In this document: piece after piece, positions 54,344 through 64,000 of the stretch
Layout: each line of letters opens with the position of its first letter
Numbering within the stretch: the first letter of the stretch is position 1
Source: Caprella mutica
Lineage: Eukaryota; Arthropoda; Malacostraca; Amphipoda; Caprellidae
Direction: 5' to 3'
Length of the DNA: 64,000 nucleotides
NCBI GenBank assembly: GCA_947561585.1
Contig: CANNZV010000511.1
Span: 124,001 to 188,000 of the forward strand
Notes under the pieces: model-generated
The model's database searches: none
Seen by the model: the letters and a program-made list of their open reading frames with translations, nothing else
What the model was told of the DNA's origin: nothing
Made by a program: the position numbers and the translations under genes

Positions 54344-54534
54344 CTTGTTGCAAACTTTCCATCCGTGACCTGAGTGTACCTCAGTACGTAGTTGCGGGCA
54401 AAGCGGTCATTATAGACTGTCAATGGTGGGCAGACGGGCACGATATCAACGGTGGGGGGCTTTACTCCCTGAAATGGTACCACGGACTACACGAGTTCTA
54501 CCGATGGACACCCAGAGACAATTCACCAATGCAG
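54344..54534 (+). CDS. Beat-family gene, exon 2 (first half of V-type Ig domain)
   Basis: The acceptor CTCCCTACAG ends at 54343 and the donor CAG|GTGAGG follows 54534. In phase 1 the exon reads L-S-I-R-D-L-S-V-P-Q-Y-V-V-A-G, then the first Ig cysteine in V-I-I-D-C-Q-W-W, and L-Y-S-L-K-W-Y-H-G-L-H-E-F-Y-R-W-T-P. The Y-S-L/V-K-W-Y-x-x-x-x-E-F-Y-R-Y/W-x-P stretch is the hallmark of Beaten-path (Beat) proteins, cell-surface or secreted Ig proteins that steer motor axons by binding Side-family partners. It ends in phase 0 (P-M-Q). Which Beat subfamily cannot be told from one domain. Confidence 0.88.
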
Positions 54535-54871
54535 GTGAGGGAAGATAATATTTAGAATAATATTGATATTATTCCAGAATTATTATTATTGAACTGCTGT
54601 TTTTAGATGATTGAATCTTCAGACTAATTTTATATACTTAACAATTTGTGATATTGAATTAAATTGCATAAACATATATTTTATATATTTTTTACTCTGT
54701 TTTAAGTAAATATTTCATTGAATACAGTTCTCTGATTGATGAAAAAATTAAAGTCTATTGAGCTTTGTTCCAAGAAGAACAATTCAATAACGAATTATTA
54801 TTTTTAAAGTCTAATTTGAATAACTGACTGTTAAAATTTTTTCTCCTAATATACAAATCCTGACGTTAATA

Positions 54872-56053
54872 CAGGGTGGCGCAAAAAAAAGGAAACCCAT
54901 TTTCAAACTGGTTTATTTTAAAACTATCAAACCTAGAAATTTTATAAAGACACAGTTTTATTTGTTTACTTTTTTGCATCTATCGTGATAATCTGTTAAG
55001 AGTTACGACAAAAATTGAACATCCTGCAGCGAATTAAATAAATGGAAATAAAAAGGGCTTGCGTGGGGACGAAATATACGAAAAAGATCATAAGAGGTAT
55101 AAATTCATTTCATATGGATGTAAAACCAATGAATTCTATTTTTTTTTTGTAACAAATAAGAGAAAATAAAAAAAATGAATTCCCATTTGAAAGTTGGTTT
55201 ATGAGATAAAATTGATATCTTTATAAAATCATTTCGCCGTTAATTTTTATCTCCTATTCGAAACTCTCAAAATGCAGCTTTTAAAAGAACAAAGTTTTTG
55301 TTGTGACAGATTTTTTAAACACTGGAAGCTTTTTTACACAGGTTCAACCTCATTTTGAACAACCCTTTCTGGAAAGACTTCCACCAGCAATAAAACCACA
55401 TTGACAAATGTCAATAGAAACTACTTTAAATTTGAACAATAAGTGATCATGTCGCAAGAGAAAAGAATGAACACATGAAAAAATTAATCTTTTTCATGAA
55501 CAGTTTATTGAGAACCCAAAAATATCAATCAGAAAGTGAGAATTAGATATCACTTAATTAAGAGACATTTCACCGAATTGTTAAACACGATGTGAAGTAT
55601 TTTCCTTTCAAGAAGCATGTAAGGCTCGAACACTTAGAACTGATTTACTGCACTGCCTAAATTTTGCAAAATGGTTTCTGCAAAGAAATGCACATTTTAT
55701 GGAAGATGTCGTGATTGGTGATGAAGATGTATTTCCATGAATGAAAGAGTCAATAACATAGACGTTAATTGAATGAAAAATAGTAGGATTTAATTTTTAC
55801 TACTACCATATGGAAATAAATTATTCCTATTATAAACTTTTTGTGTTTTTCGTACTTGCACAAGCCCTTTTTATTTAACTTTTTTTAATTTTCTGCAGGA
55901 TGTTTAATTTTGGTCGTTACTCTTAACAGATTATCATGATACATGCAGAAAAAGTAAACGGATAAAACATTTTTTTTCGAAAATATCTACGTTTGATAGT
56001 TTATAAAATAAACTAGTTTGAAAATGGGTTTCCTTTTTTTTTGCGCCACCCTG
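54872..56053. mobile_element. Mariner/Tc1-type element with decayed transposase, in Beat intron 2
   Basis: 1182 bp with inverted ends CAGGGTGGCGCAAAAAAAA and its complement (similarity runs on for about 60 bp), flanked by TA on both sides. A transposase relic can still be read around 55450-55750: E-K-R-M-N-T near the start, V-K-Y-F-P-F-K-K-H-V-type text, A-K-W-F-L-Q-R-N-A-H-F-M-E-D-V-V-I-G-D-E. Many stops break it. Removing it leaves an intron of about 380 bp. Confidence 0.85.
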
Positions 56054-56094
56054 TATAACAAATTCTGATGTTAATATTGTTGATGTTTTGGCAG

Positions 56095-56269
56095 ACATTC
56101 CCCCTCCCGTCCAACTTCTTCAGTGTGGACATCCACAACTCCTCCAAAGGTAGAGTACTCCTAAGAGGAGTGAGAAAAGAGGTGTCAGGAACTCCTCTGA
56201 GGTGTGAGGTGTCGGGTGAACCTCCTTTCTTCCAAACTGATACCAAGTGGGCCTACATGACAGTGGCAG
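56095..56269 (+). CDS. Beat-family gene, exon 3 (second half of V-type Ig domain)
   Basis: The acceptor TTTTGGCAG ends at 56094 and the donor GCAG|GTAGGT follows 56269. In phase 0 it continues exon 2 as T-F-P-L-P-S-N-F-F-S-V-D and ends L-R-C-E-V-S-G-E-P-P-F-F-Q-T with the second Ig cysteine, then M-T-V-A in phase 1. Q-T-F-P after the exon border and R-C-E-V-S-G-x-x-P-x-F are as in Beat proteins. A second Ig domain exon was searched for downstream to 64000 and not found, so the gene runs out of the window or the next intron is long. Confidence 0.88.
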
Positions 56270-57120
56270 GTAGGTAGAACAACGCAAATAGACATTATCA
56301 ATGAAGGTAGGTAGGTATATGACAGTGGCATATAGGTAGAACAGTATCCGGCGGATTGGCCGGAAACGAATTTGACGAAACCAGATTCTCCGAAAACTAA
56401 TTCGCCGATCCGAATTCTCCGATTACAAATTTGCCGAAACCAAAATTTGTCGAAAACGGATTTGCCGAAGCGAGGATTCGCCAAAAGACAAATTCATCGA
56501 ATATCATATTTGAAACAGAATGTAAAATTACACAAAAGAAACGAAACAAAGACATCATAACCCTTTCTAACACTAAATGATCTTTTAATTATTCTATCTT
56601 TTCGTTAATCATTGCAACTACTAATCTTTGTACCACAAAATGATTCTTTGTCTTCTCACATTTCAAAGACGTTCAAGCTTTATTCAGTCAGAATCAGTCA
56701 GTTAGCTTTGGGAGCATGTTACATTTCTTTAATTTGAGCGTTTGATTTGTCTTTAGATTGTGTGTTACTAACGTGTATTTTTGTGAATATTCCATGTTTA
56801 CTGTTTTTTTTTTAATGCAGTGATGATATTATATATAAAAGTATATATTTCTTATTCAGTTGCTAATAGCATTCCATACAGAAGGTGTGTTTTGGATGAT
56901 ATTATTATTATTTATTCCATTTATTGCGTTTATGATATAGAATTGCTAGTAATGAATGACATAACCATTAGTTATGTTTATATCTTCCCAAGATACCTCT
57001 GGCGGCAACGATAAATAAATTTGTTTCAGGTACAGGTAAAACATTGATTTCAATCAACCCATTATTAATAATGCTATACACATATCAATATCTGATATAT
57101 ACAGCTCGATATATGAAATA

Positions 57121-57771
57121 GGGTCTTTCCCATTTGACGACCCACACCAGATTTAATTTAAATTAATTTTTTATGTGTATTTTTGTCCATAGAATCCGAA
57201 AATCAAAACCGTTTTTTGTAGAAACTAATAGTTTTTGTGATATGAGGGTTTAAAGTTATTTATTTCCTATATATTACTGTAGGATTGAGAACTTTGAAAA
57301 AATTCGTGTTTTCATTGAAATTACTTAAACAATATAGATTTTTTACATGAAACAGTAATGCTCGGGGGTGGCACGCCTACCGAAATACATATATCGAATA
57401 TATGTCCAGTTTCCGTGATATTTTCAATTTATTACTTCAATGCTGATATATGTGTAATGGGGGGCGTGCCGCCCCCCATAACCCCTAGCCAGGTCATTAA
57501 ACAATCATGAAGTGTGCAGTACAACAAACCAGCGGATACAACATTCTGCATAACGGTTATCTTTGACCAAGAAGCGTGAAAACACGAGTTTTTTTTAAAT
57601 TCCCAATGCTTCAGTAATACATAGGAAATAAATAACTTTAAACCCTCATATCTCAAAAACTATTAGTTTCTACAAAAAACTGTTTCGATTTTCGGATTCT
57701 ATGGACAAAAATACATATAAAAATAATAATTTGAAATAAATTTGGTGGGGGTCGTCAAATGGGAAAGACCC
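57121..57771. mobile_element. Foldback MITE with 8-bp target duplication
   Basis: 651 bp. The arms of about 220 bp are inverted copies (GGGTCTTTCCCATTTGACGA at the left end, complement at the right). An exact duplication ATGAAATA lies at 57113-57120 and 57772-57779. The centre carries the dispersed G/C-hairpin repeat in reverse (57442-57544). Non-coding. An 8-bp duplication suggests hAT-type mobilisation. Confidence 0.85.
57442..57544 (-). repeat. Dispersed repeat with G/C hairpin, copy 3 (inverted)
   Basis: Complement of the module at 730-832: GGGGGGCGTGCCGCCCCCC hairpin, CCAGGTCATTAAAC, then GTGCAGTACAACAAACCAGC. It forms the loop region of the foldback at 57121-57771. Confidence 0.75.
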
Positions 57772-58140
57772 ATGAAATAAGAAAAATTGATACGGAATTA
57801 GCAAAATACAAATTTATATAGCAATAGTAATGTCAAATTCATATAGAAAATGTGTTTTTTGTTCTATGCATAAGATATAATAATGAGAACTACAAATTGC
57901 AACAGAAGTTCTTTTTAAATACAATAAATTTGATTTCCGACAAATTCGTCTTTCGTAAAAATTTCTTTCGGCAAATCCGCATTTCGGCAAACCCGTTTTC
58001 GGTCAATTTGGAATTCGGCAAAAACCTATTCGGAGAATCCGTTTCTGAGAATTAGTTTTCAGCAAATTTTGTTTCGGCCAATTCGTTTTCGGGAAATCAG
58101 CCTACCCAGATAGAACAACGCAAGTGGACAATATCAAAGA

Positions 58141-58589
58141 GGGTAGGTAGTCTATTATGAAGTTTTATAAAAAGTAAAAAAAGTAAATACCGATCAAATG
58201 TAATTTGAGCTCATCATGCACTTCTAAATATCACAATAATGCGTACCTATTTTGCATTATCAAATATAAATAATCGCCTCCCATCTGCTTGTATCACAGA
58301 TCCCCTCTTTACTATGCTAGATACATTAATGTATCTACTGATTGTACATGCAGAGAGTGTTCTCGATTCACATTTCAAACAGACAATTTCATTAGACTTT
58401 GAAGTAACGTCTCTGCTTAGTTTCCCCTTTTGCCTCATTTCGAATCCTATTACCCGGATGAACTAATTCGGTAATAAGGCTTTTGATGTCATTTTGTTAC
58501 ATAAAAAATAACAAACTGAACTAAATTGTCTGGGGATGAAGAAGATGAAGATTATATTATAGATACTTAAGTTATCATTATTAAACTAT
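58141..58589. other. Presumed Beat intron sequence, no gene recognised
   Basis: No exon-like frame with matching splice sites was found. Confidence 0.4.
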
Positions 58590-58759
58590 GCTCTGCATTC
58601 ACGAGAAATAGATATAGTGACAATACTAGTCACTATACAGTATACAATAAACTATAGTGAGTCACAAAACCATACACTGTAGTAAGTCCCTATACAATAA
58701 ACCATAGTGTGTCATTATACATCACACTATAGAGAGTCACTATACATCACACTATAGAC
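58590..58759 (+). repeat. About 21-bp minisatellite (TATAGTGAGTCACTATACA), split by two transposons
   Basis: Degenerate units of ACTATAGTGAGTCACTATAC. The array continues at 59961-59973 and 61265-61315, so two transposons have landed in it side by side. Confidence 0.8.
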
Positions 58760-59960
58760 TAGGGGTGGCGAACTTTTTCAATTGACTGGGTCACTTTTGA
58801 TATCTCAATTTAAAAAAAGAGAAAACTGGGTCACAAATTTACTTAACTCATTAGCCCTACTCTAGTAACTTAACCCTCAAAAGTTTGCTCACTAAACTAG
58901 CCGCTGGCGCGGACGCTCGCTCCGGTCGTCACTAAAACTCTTCTAAAATTTTAACCGATTGACTTTTCAAATTTTTTCTCTTCATAAAAACCTTCATTTG
59001 ATATTTTCACATTCATTGGAAAAACACTCAAGAGTAATTTTCTGTTGGATACTAAATTAACAAACAAAGATAGGAAACAAATATTTCTTAGGCATGTATT
59101 ATTGTATGGGACCTGGGTGGGACTTGTCACTCTGTACGAACTACGGAGCTTGACGAGCAGCAAAATCTCGCACATCTCACCAAGCCGCTAATGGTTACAG
59201 CTAACTGATTATAGCAAGACATTCAACCTTATGTACTCAAACACACTCGTGCATCTCATGACTGTGGAGTATTCTGATATACTCCTAATACATTTGAGTA
59301 AATGCTTATAATATGAGTAGGGTCAGGCAGGTAAATTGCCGCTCACTAACAAACTGCGGCCTCTAACAACAGAAACATCATAGCTTTAAAACACACGTTA
59401 AAAACTCAAATCATTCACTACTCTTCTTTTGATAGTTATGCCATTTTAATATAATTTCGGTTCAGAATGTTTTAGAGACACTCTTGAGAGGCCCGCAATT
59501 AAAAATTAAAGGGCCACAATTTACATGCGTGACCCTATCTTAACATTTGCCACCTTCTTTTTTGTCTAATCGATCGTATGTAATTAGGGGAAAAAATAAA
59601 ATTGATGAAAATAGCTACCAAATCGGTTTAAAATTAAAGACATTATTTCTTTTCCTGAGAACTGGTGCGCCAGTGGCTAGGTTACTACATATACGTATTA
59701 CGTATATTGATGCACAAATCTACCTGAAAATTGTCAAAATCTACCAAATGTTGTACCTAAGCTCTTCGTTCAAGATTTGAACAATATTTTTTGCAGCTGG
59801 CATTCTAAAGAGATTCATGGTTGGTTTCTGGAAAGCTTTTCTCATAGTAGCACAACTGAACATTAGTTATCATTGTACAAATAAAAAAATTAAAGTGGGT
59901 CACTGGAAAGTGGATGGTGGATCACTTCGTGACCCGCGGGTCAGTGGTTCGCCACCCCTG
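58760..59960. mobile_element. hAT-like non-autonomous element
   Basis: 1201 bp with inverted ends TAGGGGTGGCGAAC and GTTCGCCACCCCTG. Flanks CTATAGAC and CTATAGGA agree at six of eight bases (8-bp duplication inside a repeat). Internal GGGTCAC/GTGACCC motifs near both ends extend the inverted repeat. The ends are typical of hAT elements. No full transposase; a frame at 59547-59780 has no recognised similarity. Confidence 0.8.
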
Positions 59961-59973
59961 CTATAGGACTATA

Positions 59974-61264
59974 CAGGGTGGGGCGTAAGTTTGTAAGCAA
60001 TTTTTCAAACATTAATATAATTCTTAAAAATAAGTTCCTAAGTAGGTGATAGGGTTTGAACTATAGTAGAGACACTACATTATGACGTGGCAGTGTTATT
60101 TTTTTACAAAAATTTAGTCAATTCAAAAATGTCAGACAAAAGAGAAGCCATAATAGCTCTACACCGTGCCGGAAAGTCAGATTCCGTCATTTCAAAGACT
60201 CTCTCAATAGCGAGATCGACTGTTTGGAAGTGTGTGAAGCGTTTTAATGAGAGAAGAGACTTGAGTGATCGTCCAAGAAGTGGTAGACCACGCTCACAAC
60301 GCACCAAACAACTGATAAAATGTGCCCGAGAGAAGATCATGAGGAACCCGAAAAGGTCAATTCGATTGTTAGCCAAAACAGCTAATGTGAGTCCCAGAAC
60401 AATGAGAAGAGTTGTCAAAGAAGACCTAAAGATGTCCTCTTTCACCCTCCAAAAGAGACAGACTCTGTCAGAAGCTGTAAAGAAAAAGAGATTGGAGAGA
60501 AGCAAAGCACTTCTGAGAGAATTGAAGTCTGGCACGGCTGGTGAAATTGTTTGGTCTGACGAAAAAAATTTCACAGTGGAAATGGCTCACAACCGGAGGA
60601 ATGACAGAATAATTGGTAAAAGTGCAAAAGACATCCCATACAACCAAAAAACTGTCCACAGAACCATGAAACCTGCTTCAGTAATGGTCTGGACCGCCGT
60701 TTCAGAAACTTGGAGATCTCCTTTAATTTTTGTGGAACAAGGCGCCAAAATCAATGCTAAATGTTATATTGAGAATATTCTGACGCCAATGTTGGAGTCA
60801 GCTAAGGATCACTTCGGTAATGACACTATGGACATTTCAGCAAGACGACTTCACATACTGCAAATGTCACTCAAAACTGGTGCCATGACCATCTTCCACG
60901 GTTTTGGTCCAAAGAAATGTGGCCTCCCTGCTCCCCAGATGTTAATCCTATGGACTTTTCGGTATGGTCCATTCTTGAATCAAAGGCCTGTGGTAAATTC
61001 CATCGCAGAGTGGATTATTTAAAGCGTTCGCTCCAGAGATCTTGGAAGGAAATTTCACAAGAACAGTTGCGTGCTGCAGTAGGAGGAGTTCGGAGGAGAT
61101 TTGAGGCTGTTATTAAAAACAAGGGGGGACATTTTGAATAAATTTATGATTTTTGAATTCTTAAAACCCTTATGTAATAATACATAACTGTAAATTATTA
61201 AATATATTTTTCGTTGAATTATAATATGCACTTTCATTTGCTTCCAAACTTACGCCCCACCCTG
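59974..61264 (+). mobile_element. Mariner element with frameshifted transposase
   Basis: 1291 bp with inverted ends CAGGGTGGGGCGTAAGTTTG (27-bp repeats, about one mismatch), flanked by TA (59972-59973 and 61265-61266). One transposase gene of the expected size. It sits 13 bp from the hAT-like element in the same minisatellite. Confidence 0.92.
60129..61141 (+). pseudogene. Mariner transposase (DD37D-like), two frameshifts
   Basis: It starts M-S-D-K-R-E-A-I at the ATG at 60129. The N-terminal helix-turn-helix pair is intact (A-R-S-T-V-W-K-C-V-K-R-F, then S-G-R-P-R-S linker, V-S-P-R-T-M-R-R-V). The first catalytic Asp is in W-S-D-E-K-N-F (60558-60560). The second, in W-T-F-Q-Q-D (60844-60846), is in another frame, and the third, in S-P-D-V-N-P-M-D-F (60953-60955), is in the third frame, which stays open to 61141. 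Counting residues as the third-frame text suggests gives a spacing near 37, as in the maT/DD37D group. All catalytic residues survive, but the two shifts make it inactive. Confidence 0.88.
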
Positions 61265-61315
61265 TAGTATAGAGAGTCACTATACATTAATCTATAGGTA
61301 GTAACTATACATCAC

Positions 61316-64000
61316 AATTTTGGTCTTTTAATTCATAATAGTTCATAACTTTCTTTGCTTCAGTTCGTCAAATTAGTTCAAAGCTCAAATTGTAATTAGA
61401 TATTAACTGAATTTATTTCAGCTCAAATTAAATTTAGTAATAATTGAATTTTTTTATTATATTCTGTAAAATGTTTAATTTATTTGCACTTCATTGCATT
61501 ATGTTAATAAATAAGTGATATAATGTTTCAATGCGATTAAACTATTGAACAAATATAAATACAAATAGCAATTGCTATTTTTATACTAGAATATATTAAC
61601 AAAGTAAATTATAATATCTAAAACACCTCAATAGTTACAATATAATGGTACACTATATCGTATTTCTTTTCTCTCATGTTTCTCATCTCAATGTATTACT
61701 CTGATACGTCATCCCAGGGGTCACATCTCAAACAATGTCAACTGTCAAAAAAATAAAGAATGGAGTGTCACCATTCTCTTATTTAATTGTACGAATAACA
61801 GGAAAATCTATATATACAGGTGTGGCCAACGAGTTTGGCATAATCGATTTTTTTCGATATTTAGCTTCTAATTTTGGTAGTTTGTGATTCGTCACATTTT
61901 TAATCACAAGTAATAACAATAGGTACCCATAAATAATGTTTAGCGACTCGTTATTAACACAAAACGTCCGATGACTAATATTTACACACAGAGAAATCGA
62001 AGCATATTTTAAAGAAAAACTATCTTCTTTAATTTATTTTCTTTGGTTGAAAGTGTTACTAGAGCTTTAGATTAAAGAAAATAGCTTTCTTTGGATGCAT
62101 TTTGATGCATATTTCTTTCCTATTAACCTTTTATTTATTTCTCTTAAAGCTTTTTCACTGATGAGTCGAATATTTCTTTGTTACAAATCTGTTCTGTTAT
62201 TGTCTCAAATCGAAATATTGCTTTGAAATTTTCGCGGGCTTTTCTGAAGTGAGCGTCATATCATTAAGTTCTTTGAAGTGATCAAGGTAAGTTCTCAGTT
62301 AGTTGCTCAGTAATGAATCCTTTCGTATATAAATTAGATATTTTCATTTATTTATATAATTATACTGAATTATTAGTTGGCAAAGCATAGTTTTTAGAAC
62401 TTGGTCAGCATTTTTCCTTTAATTATAAATGTTAATACTGGTAACTAGGTATTCATAGGTTCACAGTGTCCTGCTACCTATTTACTTGAGAAATTTAAAT
62501 GCTATTTCATAAGTGACTTCTTCCTTTCATTACCCTTTAGTAATGAACTAGACTAACGTAAGTTACCACTTAACTGAAAATCTATCTCACTGCGCCTGAA
62601 ATAAGTTAGGTAGGCCCAGCCCTACCTACTCTTATTGTTTATTTACCTAACCTAAGCTACCTATACCTAATCGCTATTTGTTCTTATTGTAATGTTTACC
62701 TTAACTAGTAGTACTATCAATTATTCAATATATTGTATGTAATGACTTAAAGTTTGTTAACTACCTAACTTAGGCTAACTAGAGTTCAGTTAAGATTGTG
62801 GCTCCAGTGTTTCAAAGTGCCAGTCTGCAAAATATGGAACATTTTTCAAAGAGTTTCTGAGGTGAACCTAAACAATATCTTAGGGATATTTTAGAACCAT
62901 TGAAGAATATCTTTAATTGAATCCTATGTTACCATTAATTTAGCTGAAGGAAATTTTATATACTCAAAATTTCAGAGAGATATTCAGTGATAATTTTTGA
63001 ATTTTCATCTGAGAGTAACTATCACAAATTTAAATCACCAAAAGTCATATGGTCACATTATTCAGAGCAGGGTAATATATTTCTAAACTTAGTGATAATT
63101 TAAAAAATCTGAAATTTCATTATTTTAGCTCCCAAGTTACCTATAAAAAATAAAATTTTGAATTGATAATGGGTGGATATGTGTAGAAAGAAAAAAAAAA
63201 CTAATTACTATTGAATCAATATAAATTAAATTACCTATTGCTCCTAAACTTCTACCTAATAGCTACTTATAAGGCTATTAATGATTTGATAAGATCAAAT
63301 TTATATTTGAAAATTTGAAGATACCTAATTCTTAGGAATTTCTAAGCCAATCTGTTGAAACTGGTAAAGTGTTCACAATAGCAGAGATTACTTTTTTTGT
63401 GTTTATATGATTAATATTGGAATCATCAGCTCCCAAAATCAAAAATCAATGATAATAGTTAAATATCACACTGATGTTGATGCAGAGTAGCTCTCCAGAT
63501 TTATTTATCCTAAACAAATTATTGGAAATTACTTGGCTAGGATTCTCATACTCTATTAGTTGGGGAAATTGTCACAATTGAGATAGTTATATAACTTATA
63601 TTTCCTCTTAGTTCTCTGCAGAATATGGGATATTTTAAAAACCTCTTTAACAAATAGTGAAATAATTCATTTGTTTTCAATTTCTTTTAAATTAATAAGG
63701 TTGCCTGAGTCCTGAAATTTAATGTTTGATGCAGTAAATGTCTTCAAATTATATGAAATGAAGTTAACTTTGTTTAAACCTTTAATTTTTATTTTCAGGT
63801 GGAACTTCACTGCATTATATCTACAGAAAAAGACTGACCATATTCACACAAGTGGGAGAAAGTGCACTGAACTTTATTCTAAAGTCTTGAAAAGGATAAC
63901 AGTTTCTAAGAGGACACAAAAATTTCTGATCAACTGTTCAGGTGTGTTATAGCTACCTATACCTAAGCCAACTTATTCAATACATTAGGATCTATTATTG
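61316..64000. other. No gene recognised
   Basis: A+T-rich; a small frame at 63722-63952 preceded by a possible acceptor (TTTTCAG|GTGG at 63799) and followed by CAG|GTGTG is not like any family I know. Could be intron or 3' flank of the Beat gene. Confidence 0.4.

Larger units (their letters stand above)
56345..58105. mobile_element. Mirrored-array element, TTTGCCGAAAACGGA family
   Basis: The left array (56345-56500) has about nine degenerate 14-16-bp units (ATTCGCCGAAAACGA); the right array (57938-58100) has about nine in reverse (TCGTTTTCGGCAAAT). Flanks TAGAACAG (56337-56344) and TAGAACAA (near 58110) may be the target duplication, but the flank is itself a repeated GGTAGAACAACGCAA segment, so the edges are uncertain. 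It contains the 651-bp foldback at 57121. Start GG and end CC (GGCGGATT/AATCAGCC) recall the other mirrored-array elements. Confidence 0.65.

Noticed and set aside
57432..57656. 74-codon minus-strand frame
   Set aside because: It lies in the arm and loop of the foldback MITE at 57121-57771 and has no independent support.
56270..64000. Second Ig domain exon of the Beat gene
   Set aside because: I looked for a C...W-Y/F pattern with proper splice sites in phase 1 and found none.

Overview
The window is eukaryotic, strongly A+T-rich, and almost certainly from an insect or close arthropod. The evidence is split exons with GT/AG borders, Ty3/Gypsy, BEL/Pao-like, mariner, hAT-like and Harbinger-like transposons, abundant minisatellites, and three exons of a Beaten-path (Beat) family immunoglobulin gene, a family known from arthropod axon guidance. 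A hemipteran is possible, but nothing here proves it. Only one conserved host gene is seen (the Beat gene, + strand, 45.0-56.3 kb, continuing past the window). Most of the rest is mobile or repeated DNA.

Layout. 0-2.4 kb: a small gene whose first exon is a CRESS-DNA-virus-type Rep endonuclease domain (HUH type) and whose probable second exon carries a 7-residue repeat; this is an endogenous viral or domesticated sequence. 3.0-6.3 kb: a cluster of hAT-like non-autonomous elements ending in TAGGGTTGTGAC. 8.8-13.7 kb: a young gag-only LTR retrotransposon (element A) with 0.94-kb LTRs, target duplication CAAAT, and a gag swollen by about 67 copies of a 21-bp repeat. 13.9-22.5 kb: an old Ty3/Gypsy element (B, target duplication GATTC) interrupted three times. 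Two of the interruptions are DNA transposons (C, with a decayed Mutator/Kolobok-type transposase, and D, a long foldback), both inserted at one TTAA just before B's polypurine tract. 22.6-26.2 kb: a Harbinger-like MITE and three minisatellites, one with alternating 58-bp monomers. 27.3-32.2 kb: an apparently intact, very young Ty3/Gypsy element (E, target duplication ATTTC) with gag, a U-UUU-UUA frameshift site and full-length pol. 32.9-39.4 kb and 48.9-58.1 kb: several unrelated-looking elements built to one plan, with ends made of short arrays of degenerate 13-17-bp repeats that face inward, mirrored at the other end, and 8-bp target duplications where the edges can be read. 58.6-61.3 kb: a minisatellite split by a hAT-like element and by a mariner with a frameshifted transposase.

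The Beat gene: a signal-peptide exon (45,024-45,075), then two exons that together encode one V-type Ig domain (54,344-54,534 and 56,095-56,269). All exon phases agree (1, 0, 1). The 9.3-kb first intron holds a three-deep nest of mirrored-array elements. The second intron is mostly one mariner-type MITE that ends about 40 bp before the acceptor.

All family calls come from reading motifs and repeats by eye. No database search was done, and element edges without a matching target duplication are approximate.
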